Below are positions 6,888-15,068 of a DNA stretch of 29,460 nt, piece after piece. This stretch comes from a virus. How positions within the stretch are numbered: the first letter of the stretch is position 1; every line of letters starts with the position of its first letter. The position numbers and the translations under genes are program-made. Location: positions 1 through 29,460 of the IMG/VR virus record IMGVR_UViG_3300010354_000411; one strand, written 5' to 3'. The notes under the pieces are model-generated. The model was given only the letters and a program-made list of their open reading frames with translations. It was not told the DNA's origin and ran no database searches.

Positions 6888-8840
6888 CTATTTGGCATCA
6901 GCCCAAGTTTTTCCCCATGACACCTCAGCGACGATCGGCACTTGCTGACAAACCTCAGCTCCTGCAGACTCCATCGCTTCCTTCAAGGCAGTAGCCCAAT
7001 GCTCAGCCTCTTCTTCCTGTACTTCTAAGACGATTTCATCGTGCACCATTGAGATGAGCTTTGCCGTATCAGCAGGGACACCACGTAGTTTCTCCCAGAT
7101 TTTACCGATAGCAATCTTGGCAATGTCTCCTGCTGTTCCTTGCACCTGTGTATTGATCCGCGTTGTGTACTTATCGTTGAACCCGTGAAGCTGGCGCCTA
7201 CGTCCAATAGCGGTGTAAACGCACTCGATTTCGGACGTACCTTCTTCCTGCTGCCAGTCATAAAGACGTGGGTATGCCTCGCGGAAACCGTCAACAATTT
7301 CCTTCGCTTCCGTTGGTGTCATATCCACACCGTACTGAGCGACTGCTTGCTTCCTGAGGGTGGCCGGACCCGCTCCATAGAGCAATCCGAAGTTAGCGAT
7401 TTTTGCAGAAGTTCTATCATTTTTAGTCACTTTGTCTTGATCCACTCCCTTCAGCCTGGCCGCCGTCTCTGTGTGCAAGTCCCTCCCATCTGCATACGCT
7501 TGAATCATAATCTTCTCACCGCTTAGCTCGGCCGCTACACGCAGCTCGATCTGCGAGAAGTCAGCCACCACAAGGACTTTCCCGAGGTCGGCAACAAACT
7601 TACTGCGGAAGTCTGCCGAGCGATTCACCTGCTGCAAATTGGGAGAGGCAGCGCTCAAACGCCCTGTATCCGTACCCATTTGTCTGTAATTGCAGTGAAT
7701 CCTGCCGTCCGCACCCACGGACTCGATGAGCTTCTCGATCTGCGTGACCTGAGTCACTGACTCCTTCCAGATCAGATACTCATCAATCAACGGATTAGTC
7801 TTCCTTAGAAATGCTAACAGGTTCTGATCAAGGCTCAGCTTTCCCTTCTCATTGGGCCTGAGCTTGATGCCAGCCTGCGTCATGCGAACGACCATCTGAT
7901 CAGTCGACCTCGGGTTGAAGCCTTTCTTTTTCTTGGTCCCAAGCCGCACCGAGCCTGTGTCCTTCTCCTGGGTGTTGAACTCGTTCGTGCCTTCGTAACG
8001 CGGCAGCCAAATCTGCGGCTCGTTCGGATTGAGTCGCCTGATCTCCGCGTCGAGGTGCTCCAGCAAAACGATCTTGAGCGCTTCGGAGTTCTCATGCAGG
8101 GTGTCCCGGAGCTTGATCGCAGCCTCCTTGTCGAACCCGAACCCATGCCACTGCATCAGGGCAATGGGCCGGAGCACCTTCATCTCGAGTGCGAACACCT
8201 CCCACAACAGCTTTCCACTCGGAACACGGCTCTTCTTTAGGGCCGTTGCCAGCAGATCTGCCAACCACGGCAAACAGAGCGCGTCACGAGCGCCGTACTC
8301 GAACATCTCAGCAGTAATCTCACCCGCCCAGTTCGCTTTCTGCAGCTCTTTGGGAAGCTCGTAATTGAGATTGCGCCTAACGATCGCACCTAAGTCGTTT
8401 TTAACACCACTACCATTATTGATTATTTTCGCTGCAACCATCGTGTCAAAGATCGGCCCACCGAGGACGATGCCTTCTCCCATCAGGAAGTTCAGGTCAA
8501 ATGCAGCATTTTGCAGCACCTTGAGCTTCGGTCCCTCAAGCAGCTCCGCCAATTCACGAAGTCCTGCTGCATACCAATCCACGTAGCGACTCTCGCCACG
8601 ACGGAACCCATCGAGATCAACAATCAGAACGGATTCTTTAGATGCGATCTGAATCAACCGCACTCGATTGGCATGTGGATCAAGGCCCGTTGTTTCTGTG
8701 TCAACGCCAAGAGCCGTTGCGGCAACTGCGTTCTGCCGAATCCAAATCGCCACGAGCCCGGCATCTTGCGGGCCTTGGACAACGGAGAAGTCCACAGCAT
8801 CGAGGACTTTCTTCACACTCTCAGTAGTCAGCGTCGGCAT
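6888..8840 (-). CDS. polA-like: DNA polymerase, family A, with 3'-5' exonuclease
   Basis: 650 residues. The N-terminal DEDD exonuclease begins with GVDTETTGLDP (Asp47, Glu49), with NAAFDLNFLMGEG and YGARDALCLPWL as later exonuclease motifs. The polymerase has motif A VVADFSQIELR (Asp427), motif B DRTSAKIANFGLLYG (Phe484 at the position of E. coli Phe762) and motif C MVHDEIVLE (Asp601). All catalytic residues look intact and there is no 5'-3' exonuclease domain, as in other phage polymerases. It is the replicative polymerase of the phage. Acts in the cytoplasm with the primase-helicase encoded upstream on the same strand. Confidence 0.95.
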   Translation of the reverse strand: MPTLTTESVKKVLDAVDFSVVQGPQDAGLVAIWIRQNAVAATALGVDTETTGLDPHANRVRLIQIASKESVLIVDLDGFRRGESRYVDWYAAGLRELAELLEGPKLKVLQNAAFDLNFLMGEGIVLGGPIFDTMVAAKIINNGSGVKNDLGAIVRRNLNYELPKELQKANWAGEITAEMFEYGARDALCLPWLADLLATALKKSRVPSGKLLWEVFALEMKVLRPIALMQWHGFGFDKEAAIKLRDTLHENSEALKIVLLEHLDAEIRRLNPNEPQIWLPRYEGTNEFNTQEKDTGSVRLGTKKKKGFNPRSTDQMVVRMTQAGIKLRPNEKGKLSLDQNLLAFLRKTNPLIDEYLIWKESVTQVTQIEKLIESVGADGRIHCNYRQMGTDTGRLSAASPNLQQVNRSADFRSKFVADLGKVLVVADFSQIELRVAAELSGEKIMIQAYADGRDLHTETAARLKGVDQDKVTKNDRTSAKIANFGLLYGAGPATLRKQAVAQYGVDMTPTEAKEIVDGFREAYPRLYDWQQEEGTSEIECVYTAIGRRRQLHGFNDKYTTRINTQVQGTAGDIAKIAIGKIWEKLRGVPADTAKLISMVHDEIVLEVQEEEAEHWATALKEAMESAGAEVCQQVPIVAEVSWGKTWADAK

Positions 8841-8864
8841 CGTGAAATAACTGCGATTGAGCGG

Positions 8865-9089
8865 ATGGACAACCTCTCGCTGAAATTTGCGGAGGAAGCA
8901 GCGTTACGCCAAGTTGAGGAATGCACCGACCTCGGGGAGCTCAAAAAACTGGCGAGCTCCCTGATCCGAGGTCACTTCAGCGCCAAAGCCCTGATCTGCC
9001 ACCTGATGCTTCAGGGCCTCGAGGACATGACACGCGACCTGCGTCATTCCTCGAACAGTGCCGAAAAGTCGTCCTCCGGTCCCTGGTAG
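8865..9089 (+). CDS. Small conserved cyanophage-type hypothetical protein
   Basis: 74 residues starting MDNLSLKFAEEAALRQVEEC. The core reads TDLGELKKLASSLIRGHFSAKALICHLMLQGLEDM, a helical pattern I recall from small proteins of several cyanophages and cyanobacteria, function unknown. It stands alone on the plus strand, divergent from the polymerase gene (25-base gap), and its last 46 bases overlap the end of the primase-helicase gene. The frame is open upstream over the polymerase gene, but that part is an antisense shadow. Confidence 0.65.
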   Translation: MDNLSLKFAEEAALRQVEECTDLGELKKLASSLIRGHFSAKALICHLMLQGLEDMTRDLRHSSNSAEKSSSGPW

Positions 9090-11776
9090 TACCGCAGCTC
9101 CCTTCGAGCGGGGGGTTCGACCTCGGGTTCCTCTTTAGTGTGCTTAGAAGTGCCTTTTGGGCGCTCAACCCCGAGATCGCCCTCTGGGACAGGGATCTCC
9201 TGAACAGACATCTTGACCTCATCCGGCGCGTGTCCGTTCATTCTCTGAGCAGTTTGCTCGCCAACCAAGGACGAGTTGGTCACGTCCTCGGATGAAGAGA
9301 CAACTTCCTCCCGGCCCTCAGCGTGTTCTTTCAAAGATCCGTTCTCCTGCAACCGTTCTCGGGGAAGGACGGACACGAGCCTCTTCTCCATACGCAACGC
9401 GCGCGTACAGGAGGGAGGAAGCGTATAGGAAGGGGCCGGTTTGCGCTGTCCTTCAACAGGCAGGGGCTTGCCCTGAGAGAGCACCCCGTCTTCCACCCAC
9501 CGATCAAGCCAGCGCTTCACCGTCTTGCTCGAGGGCGGTAGACGGAGCTGCCCGTTCATCTCCTCCACAAGGCGCTCCCAGACCTCCTTGGCGGTCATCC
9601 GGTCCTTGAGGGTCGAGCCCTCCTCGCACGCCTCCTTGACGCGGTCCTTGACGATGCGCAGCGCCATCGTGTGAGGCTCCGGAGCACCCTTCCCGTCGTC
9701 CTCACGCCGCTCAGTCGGGGTGTAGTCCGAGACCGAGTACGCAAAGCTCTCATCGCGCTCCACCACCAGCAGGTCGCCCTGCCGCCCAAGGCGCGACTTC
9801 TTGATCGCGATCATCCGGCAGTTCGACGGGTTGCTCCCCTTCTCGCGGATCGCCTCCCGCTCGTCCTCGGTGGTCGGCCTGAGGTGCCACTGCTCGTCGA
9901 TGGCATTGATCAGGTAGCGGGTGCCCCTGGCGTCGCCGTGAGCGTTGTCGTGGTGGATCCAGATGAACGTCGTCGCCGGGAAGCCCCCATCCGTGGGATC
10001 CCCGTTCTTGTCGGCGTAGAAGTACAGGGGGTGTGCGAACGCCTTGTCCTTCTCCTCGATCTGCATCTGAGTGGAGCAGGACCCAATCGAGTCCACGACC
10101 ACGAGGGCGGGCTTGTACGCCTTGATCCAGGAGACCATCTCCTGCTCGTGGTTGAGCTGCCACCCCCGCTTGACGATGAACCACCGGTCCACGGCCGGGT
10201 TGATGCCGTTGTCCTCGCAGTCACGCAGCAGCTTCGCTGGGTTCTGATCGTTCTGAATCCAGAGGACGGTGCCCTGCTTCACCGGTAGATCGATCCCTCG
10301 GATCCGCATGCTCTCGCCGCGCCCCACGGCCTTGGCGAGGCCCATGCACGCCGAGGTCTTCCCGAGGCCGCCAGCGGCATGGAGCATCACCTGCGTCGGC
10401 CTCATCAAGAGGTTCGGCACCAGGAAGTCCATCTTCTCGACGTTCTCCCACCACTCGGCCTTGTCGTTCTTCTCCTTCGAGCGCTTGTAGTAGCGGTACT
10501 CCTCCCTCGCCGCGAGGCACTGGACCCCGGTGAGGCGGCGCCCCGTCTCAGCCGCGAGACCCGCCATCCGGCCAATGCGAATCGCCGGGTTGGTCTCCTC
10601 GTCGTTGATCTTGATCAGCGCCTCGTGGAACTGGACCTCATCAAGCAGGAGACGAGGCACCTCCTTGACGACCTGTGCCCTGGCGTCCTCAGGGTAGTTG
10701 TATCCGAGGGCGGTGGTGATCTCCGCGACGTAGTTCTCGAGGTCGACCCCGCACGGCTTGCCCGCGTGCTTGTTGTTGGTGCGGATCTTGTGAACGAAAT
10801 CCAGCAGGTCCCCATGCACGTCGCACGCCTTGCAGTCCCAACAGCCGGACTCCATGGCAAAGGAGAAGGTGGTTCCAGACGACCCCCCGTGCCAAGGGCA
10901 CCCACACTTCATCTGGGGCTTGCTGCCACCGGTCTCCTTCCACCCGTACTCGTCGAACACCGGGTGGTTGAACACGAGGTCGGTGAGCCGAGGCATGAGC
11001 TTCGCCTGTATCTCATCCTTGAAGAACCAGCCCCGGATCTGCCGCGGCGGGATGATCGTGTCGCCGAGATCCTTGACCGATTCAGCCATCTCCTCTGAGA
11101 GGAAGGCCACCGGCTTGCGGTAGGGCCGCACAGCATCGAACACCCATCCCGGTGCCTTCGCCGGCATGCCCCCGTTGTACGAGAGGAACTTGTAGCGCCG
11201 CCCTTCAGGGTGCGCCGAGCCCGGCAGCACGCTCTGGCAGTTATTGAACCGAAGGACCACCTCCTGGTACTCCTCGCCTTCGGGCAGTGCCTCATCCCCG
11301 ACAACGCGGTCCTTGTCCCCCGAGCCCGAGTACCACTCGCCATCCAGCTTGAGGATCAGCGTCTTGAGGCTCGAGAGCTCATCGGTGATGTGAGACGGCA
11401 GCCGATAGAGGATCTGCCTGCGACCCTCCTTCCCCGAGGTCCAGGCCATGGTCTGCTCTTCGCCGTAGGGCTCGTACTCCTCGCCGGCCAGCGCCTTGTA
11501 GCGAGCATCAGCCAGAGGCCCGTCGATATCGAGGGCGATCAAGCCATCGGAGAAGGAGCCCGTAACGACACCGACGCCGTTGTATGCCTTGTTGGCGTTG
11601 TAAGCCTCGATGCAGAGGTCCTTCGTCAGAGGCTGTGTAGCCCATTGCTTCACGAAGGTCTTCTTGCCAGCAACCGGCACGAAGTGCCAAGCAGAAGGGA
11701 AGACGTTGTTACGCAGCAAATTGATCGCGCTCTCCCCTTTCCAGGGAAAACCGCTTGCATTGGTGCCATCAGTCAT
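9044..11776 (-). CDS. Prim-pol primase / helicase multidomain protein
   Basis: 910 residues in four parts. Residues 20-230 resemble a bifunctional primase-polymerase (AEP) domain: AWHFVPVAGKKTFVKQWA, GVGVVTGSFSDGLIALDIDG (acidic metal site) and FLSYNGG. A zinc-binding module follows, KCGCPWHGG (Cys291, Cys293) and WDCKACDVHGD (Cys315, Cys318, His321), like the DnaG CHC2 finger. A RepA/DnaB-like ATPase comes next, with Walker A HAAGGLGKTSA (Lys473) and Walker B PALVVVDSIGS (Asp562). The last 200 residues include a possible winged helix (LPPSSKTVKRWLDRWVEDGV) and an acidic, disordered tail. It would prime and unwind DNA for the phage polymerase. It is transcribed from a divergent control region at 11777-11970. 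Confidence 0.85.
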   Translation of the reverse strand: MTDGTNASGFPWKGESAINLLRNNVFPSAWHFVPVAGKKTFVKQWATQPLTKDLCIEAYNANKAYNGVGVVTGSFSDGLIALDIDGPLADARYKALAGEEYEPYGEEQTMAWTSGKEGRRQILYRLPSHITDELSSLKTLILKLDGEWYSGSGDKDRVVGDEALPEGEEYQEVVLRFNNCQSVLPGSAHPEGRRYKFLSYNGGMPAKAPGWVFDAVRPYRKPVAFLSEEMAESVKDLGDTIIPPRQIRGWFFKDEIQAKLMPRLTDLVFNHPVFDEYGWKETGGSKPQMKCGCPWHGGSSGTTFSFAMESGCWDCKACDVHGDLLDFVHKIRTNNKHAGKPCGVDLENYVAEITTALGYNYPEDARAQVVKEVPRLLLDEVQFHEALIKINDEETNPAIRIGRMAGLAAETGRRLTGVQCLAAREEYRYYKRSKEKNDKAEWWENVEKMDFLVPNLLMRPTQVMLHAAGGLGKTSACMGLAKAVGRGESMRIRGIDLPVKQGTVLWIQNDQNPAKLLRDCEDNGINPAVDRWFIVKRGWQLNHEQEMVSWIKAYKPALVVVDSIGSCSTQMQIEEKDKAFAHPLYFYADKNGDPTDGGFPATTFIWIHHDNAHGDARGTRYLINAIDEQWHLRPTTEDEREAIREKGSNPSNCRMIAIKKSRLGRQGDLLVVERDESFAYSVSDYTPTERREDDGKGAPEPHTMALRIVKDRVKEACEEGSTLKDRMTAKEVWERLVEEMNGQLRLPPSSKTVKRWLDRWVEDGVLSQGKPLPVEGQRKPAPSYTLPPSCTRALRMEKRLVSVLPRERLQENGSLKEHAEGREEVVSSSEDVTNSSLVGEQTAQRMNGHAPDEVKMSVQEIPVPEGDLGVERPKGTSKHTKEEPEVEPPARRELRYYQGPEDDFSALFEE

Positions 11777-11807
11777 GTAGCCTCTAGACGTAATTGAGAC
11801 ACCCGAG

Positions 11808-11838
11808 AGCCCCTTCCCCCGCCAGGGAGGGGCTTTTT
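11808..11838 (+). terminator. Rho-independent terminator, plus strand
   Basis: Stem AGCCCCT(t)CCC / GGGAGGGGCT with a 6-base loop, followed by TTTTT. It is oriented to stop plus-strand transcription, yet the only plus-strand gene upstream is at 8865-9089, so it may end an antisense transcript across the primase gene or insulate the divergent promoter. A competing pair GAGAGCC (11805-11811) with GGCTCTC (11850-11856) could open this stem. Confidence 0.65.
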
Positions 11839-11860
11839 ACTGCGCTAGCGGCTCTCAGGT

Positions 11861-11903
11861 ACTGGTCAACCTAACCGTCTAACCAGTTCTGGACAACCGT
11901 CCG
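11861..11903. promoter_or_regulatory. Divergent control region with CTAACC half-sites
   Basis: ACTGGT (11861-11866) and ACCAGT (11882-11887) form a dyad. Inside it lie CTAACC at 11871 and 11879, an 8-base direct repeat that shares eight bases with the cyAbrB palindrome. On the minus strand the same stretch gives TTAGGTTGACC, which could serve as a -35 for the primase gene. GGAC-aacc-GTCC follows at 11891-11902. Likely operator cluster between the primase gene (left) and the plus-strand module (right). Confidence 0.45.
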
Positions 11904-11970
11904 ATAAGCAAGAAGAATGTATGAAGCCTAGTAGTTAAGGCAGATATGGTATTTAGAGTCAGGACACGCC

Positions 11971-12720
11971 TTGCACGGTTCACTTTTGGAGTACACGCCC
12001 GATAGCACCTTCAAAACGGACGTGCCGGACTACCCCGCCATTTACGAAAAGGGACGGCGCACGTTCAAGCTGCTCTTCTCCCGCTGGATGGACACCAACT
12101 GCTGGTCCCACCCCGTGATGACCGAGCTCGCCTCCTGCGCCATGGGTGGTGTGCGCTGGCTGCACAGCTCCCAAATCAGTGGGTTGCGCCACCTCAAGAC
12201 CGAAAACCCAGGACCCCGCACCTTCGTCGCGATAGAACGCCTGAACTACTACGTCTACCGATATAGCACGGAAAAGCGCCTTATTCCTGGTACGGACAGC
12301 AGCCGTCTCTACTCACAAGCATTCGCCATCACCGAGGACGGCCAACCCCCCTCAGCCGGCTGGTTCTACGAGGTCTTCTGCGGCCTGCGCGTCCCTCAGG
12401 ACATCGACCTGCGCCAAGCCTTCTTCACCGATGCCCAGGCTGAAGACATCTCTTCCAACTGGGGCGCCCTGATCCGCAAGCTGATCCGCGACCAGGACCT
12501 CGATCTGATCACCGATCTTGACCGCATCCTGCGTGGGTCCTACCCGGTCAAAGAGCCCGAACGCCTAACCAATACGCGCGGTGTAATTCAAAACACCTAT
12601 GTCTGGAGCCCCGACGAGCTGATCGCCGAGCTTCCCGCCGTCCTTGCTCTGACAAGCGATTTGGGCGGCCCACGCACAGAAGACGAGCTGCTGCATCTGC
12701 TACAGGAAAAACGCCCTTAA
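11971..12720 (+). CDS. Conserved-type hypothetical protein, first gene of the right module
   Basis: 249 residues from TTG; the true start may be slightly different because no ATG lies near. Not assigned to a known family. Distinct segments are RRTFKLLFSRWMDTNCWSHP, MTELASCAMGGVRWLHSSQI, SGLRHLKTENPGPRTFVAIE and RLNYYVYRY. These look like a conserved cyanobacterial protein, perhaps DNA-binding given the aromatic and basic content (LHSSQISGLRHLK). The C-terminal half is acidic and helical. As first gene after the divergent control region it is a candidate regulator or early protein. Confidence 0.7.
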   Translation: MHGSLLEYTPDSTFKTDVPDYPAIYEKGRRTFKLLFSRWMDTNCWSHPVMTELASCAMGGVRWLHSSQISGLRHLKTENPGPRTFVAIERLNYYVYRYSTEKRLIPGTDSSRLYSQAFAITEDGQPPSAGWFYEVFCGLRVPQDIDLRQAFFTDAQAEDISSNWGALIRKLIRDQDLDLITDLDRILRGSYPVKEPERLTNTRGVIQNTYVWSPDELIAELPAVLALTSDLGGPRTEDELLHLLQEKRP

Positions 12721-12747
12721 GCTTTGCTATAGATTTCTCACACCATC

Positions 12748-12789
12748 TGTAGCGTTAACCAAGCCTGTAGGCACTACATACCGGCTACA
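12748..12789. promoter_or_regulatory. TGTAG / CTACA symmetric site array
   Basis: Two TGTAG (12748, 12766) followed by two CTACA (12774, 12785) make a nested dyad: an inner TGTAG-gca-CTACA and an outer pair. GTTAACCAA and TGTAACCAAA flank it. It lies in the 96-base gap before a GTG-start gene. A repressor or activator site is likely; the protein that binds is unknown. Confidence 0.35.
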
Positions 12790-12816
12790 TTTGCTGCGTT
12801 GTAACCAAACGCGGCT

Positions 12817-13149
12817 GTGAACGCCTGTCGCCCTATCCCCGTCAGCACCATTGATTGGGATTACGCCTATCTGATCGAAGTTCGCGCCTTGGGCGACAGC
12901 GCGACCCTCCTCTGTGGCACCGAGGCCGACTTCCCAGAGTTCGAGGTCGCCTGCACCTCGCTACACGCCTTAGCTCCCTTCACCGAGCTGCACGCTGCGT
13001 GGCGCCGGACGCCCGCCGCAGTCGCGCCTCCTCTGATCCCCTACACCCGAGAACGGTCAGGTCGCCGCACCTTCTGCACACGAGGCGCAGCACACGACTA
13101 TCCATTCCTGGACTCAGGAGACTCGGCCAACCTTTCCGAGATCGGTTGA
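12817..13149 (+). CDS. Hypothetical protein
   Basis: 110 residues from GTG. The first half reads like a small folded beta/alpha protein (TIDWDYAYLIEVRALGDSAT, LLCGTEADFPEFEVACTSLH); the second half is Arg/Pro-rich and probably flexible. Not recognised. It lies between a dyad-rich gap and the ribbon-helix-helix-like gene. Codon use matches the neighbours. Confidence 0.5.
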   Translation: MNACRPIPVSTIDWDYAYLIEVRALGDSATLLCGTEADFPEFEVACTSLHALAPFTELHAAWRRTPAAVAPPLIPYTRERSGRRTFCTRGAAHDYPFLDSGDSANLSEIG

Positions 13150-13195
13150 CGGCACCCTTCACCCGAACTAGGCTGATTTCAGTTGACCAAATGCC

Positions 13196-13378
13196 TTGGG
13201 CACCAAGCACCGCCTCTACGGCGAGCTGAAGCGCAAGCGGCACCTGTACCTCACAGACACCGCCTACGAGCACTTGGTCAACCTCGCCCGGGCCGCGGAC
13301 GCTTCACCTTCGCAGGCATGCGAGGTGTTGGTGCGCTCGCACCTCGTCCAGGCCAAGGGCACGTCGCCCCTTACTTAA
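13196..13378 (+). CDS. Ribbon-helix-helix-like small protein
   Basis: 60 residues from TTG, the only start possible in this frame. The segment RHLYLTDTAYEHLVNLARAADASPSQACEVLVRSHL has one strand followed by two helices, as in CopG/Arc-type DNA-binding proteins. It may regulate the module that starts just downstream with the ssDNA-binding-like gene (16-base gap). No other motif seen. Confidence 0.55.
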   Translation: MGTKHRLYGELKRKRHLYLTDTAYEHLVNLARAADASPSQACEVLVRSHLVQAKGTSPLT

Positions 13379-13394
13379 CAACACCCTCTTTCCA

Positions 13395-13931
13395 ATGGCA
13401 GTCCTCGACGCAACCTTCTTCGAAGAAGTCCTGACCGAGTCCGGTGGCTCTGGTCGCTACGTCAATCTCAGCAAGATCGACGGTGAAAAGCGCTTGCGCT
13501 ACATGGGCCACGGCATCTCGGGCTACACCGCCTGGACCACCGAAAACAAGCCCGTCCGCTGGGAACTGAAGCCCGAAGAGCTCCCCGACAACATCAAGCC
13601 CGACATGAACGGCAGCATCGCTGCCAAGAAGTTCATGGCTGGCGTCGTCTGGGACTACGACGACTCTGAGTTCAAGATCCTCGAGCTCACTCAGATCTCC
13701 GTGCTCAAGCAGCTCGCCAAGTACCTGGCTGACGAGGACTACGGCGACTGGTCGCAGTACGACATCAAGATCGCCCGCGAGCAGAAAGGCGAAAAGATCA
13801 CCTACACCCTGCTCGCCGCTCCGCCGAAACCGGTCAAAGCCGAGATCGCCAAGCAGTACGAAACGATGCCCGAGGTCAACCTCGACGCCCTGTACGAGGG
13901 CAAGGACCCCTGGGCCGCTCCCACGGCCTGA
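13395..13931 (+). CDS. Probable phage ssDNA-binding protein
   Basis: 178 residues. The pattern GRYVNLSKIDGEKRLRYMGH, YTAWTTENKPVRWELKPEEL, FMAGVVWDYDDSEFKILELT and QISVLKQLAKYL, followed by DYGDWSQYDIKIARE...TYTLLAAPPKP, is that of an OB-fold phage protein often annotated as ssDNA-binding. The aromatic, acidic C-terminus (GKDPWAAPTA) fits the partner-binding tail of such proteins. It would coat template strands during replication. A strong terminator follows directly, so it may be made as a separate, abundant transcript. Confidence 0.65.
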   Translation: MAVLDATFFEEVLTESGGSGRYVNLSKIDGEKRLRYMGHGISGYTAWTTENKPVRWELKPEELPDNIKPDMNGSIAAKKFMAGVVWDYDDSEFKILELTQISVLKQLAKYLADEDYGDWSQYDIKIAREQKGEKITYTLLAAPPKPVKAEIAKQYETMPEVNLDALYEGKDPWAAPTA

Positions 13932-13950
13932 GCTGACTGGTTCATAAACA

Positions 13951-13979
13951 GGGCGGCTTCCAACCCGCCCTTTTCTTTT
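13951..13979 (+). terminator. Rho-independent terminator after the ssDNA-binding gene
   Basis: GGGCGG (13951-13956), 8-base loop, CCGCCC (13965-13970), then TTTTCTTTT. It lies 20 bases after the TGA of the preceding gene and 11 bases before the nuclease ATG, so the nuclease gene needs read-through or its own promoter. Confidence 0.85.
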
Positions 13980-13989
13980 GCACTTCGCC

Positions 13990-14670
13990 ATGTCAGTCCT
14001 CACCGAACGTCTCCGCGCCTTGCCCCGCTACGAATTGGTGCGGCACGACGGCGAGACCCGCACCTACGACACCCCCAGCGGGCGCATGCCCTCTGTCACC
14101 ACGGTGCTCTCCGGCTCCCGCGACAACTCCGGCCTCGAAGAGTGGCGCGAATCCATCGGTGTCGAGCGCGCCGATCAGATCCTCAAGATCGCCTGCTTTC
14201 GCGGCACCGCGCACCACACCAACATCGAGCGCTTCCTGACGGACGGCACCGAGCCCCGCTTTGACGCCCTGCTCACCCCGTACTGGAAGAGCAGCCGCCG
14301 CTTCCTCGACCGCATCAATCACACCCTCCTGCTCGAGGGCGGTGTCTGGCACCCCGACGGGTACGCCGGCGCCCTGGATTGCATCGCCTATCTCGATTCG
14401 GACGATCTCCAGCCGACACTTCTCGATTGGAAGACAGCCGACACCCCTCGTAAGCCCGACAAGATCTACGAGTACTCCCTGCAGTGCGCGGCTTACGTCA
14501 ACGCCGCCAACTACGTGTACGGCCATATGGGCCTGCACATCACACAAGCGATGCTCGTTGTCGCTCTGCCTGACGAAGCACCTCAGATCGAAATCATCGA
14601 CGAGAGCGGCTTAACGCAGTACTACCAGCACTTCTTGGCACGGCTTCAACGCTTCGTTTACGCGAGGTGA
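13990..14670 (+). CDS. PD-(D/E)XK nuclease (Cas4/RecB-like exonuclease)
   Basis: 226 residues from the ATG just past the terminator. N-terminal SVTTVLSGSRDNSGLEEW and FRGTAHHTNIERFL (His-Glu region) lead to the nuclease core: YAGALDCIAYLDSDDLQPTL, then LDWKTAD with the Asp and the D/ExK-type Lys, and the helix YEYSLQCAAYVNAANYVYG with the conserved Gln/Tyr. This is the RecB-like exonuclease fold used by phages for recombination, end processing or degrading host DNA. It sits between the ssDNA-binding-like and nucleotide genes, which favours a role in replication and recombination. Confidence 0.8.
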   Translation: MSVLTERLRALPRYELVRHDGETRTYDTPSGRMPSVTTVLSGSRDNSGLEEWRESIGVERADQILKIACFRGTAHHTNIERFLTDGTEPRFDALLTPYWKSSRRFLDRINHTLLLEGGVWHPDGYAGALDCIAYLDSDDLQPTLLDWKTADTPRKPDKIYEYSLQCAAYVNAANYVYGHMGLHITQAMLVVALPDEAPQIEIIDESGLTQYYQHFLARLQRFVYAR

Positions 14671-15068
14671 CCGTGGCAGATGACCCCAACAAGCTCGAGG
14701 AATACCTCGCCACCGTGCTCGCCGGCTCTTTGGTCGGGCAACTCGCTGCCGAGCGCGGCCTGACCTACGCAGATCTCGGCCCGGGCAGCACCCAGCTGCG
14801 TTCCCTCGCTAATGAGCTCGCAAACCTCGGATTCGCCCCCGAGATCCTCGCGTCGCACTGCTTGCACTCGCTGGTCGCGCTCTTCGCCCAACCCAGCAAC
14901 GCCGACCTGATCACCGGTCAGTTCACCGCACTGCTCTGGTCAATTCTCGGCGACCCCAAGAACGGAGGCCGCCCTCCCGAGATCTACCGCCGCGCCGGGG
15001 CGGCCATGCACCTCGCCCTACTCGGAATCCTTGATCCCTCCATCGTCGAAAAGCACGCACGCTCATGA
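14667..15068 (+). CDS. Hypothetical protein in the nuclease-kinase operon
   Basis: 133 residues, all-helical by eye (LEEYLATVLAGSLVGQLAAE, LANELANLGFAPEILASHCL, HSLVALFAQPSNADLITGQF). Not recognised. It starts at a GTG inside the stop of the nuclease gene (a second GTG at 14673 is also possible) and its stop overlaps the kinase ATG, so it is part of one tightly coupled operon. A small partner of either neighbour is possible. Confidence 0.65.
   Translation: MTVADDPNKLEEYLATVLAGSLVGQLAAERGLTYADLGPGSTQLRSLANELANLGFAPEILASHCLHSLVALFAQPSNADLITGQFTALLWSILGDPKNGGRPPEIYRRAGAAMHLALLGILDPSIVEKHARS

Noticed and set aside
10379-11098. Plus-strand frame of 239 codons
   Set aside because: Antisense to the primase-helicase, low-complexity Leu/Arg/Val/Asp composition typical of a shadow frame.
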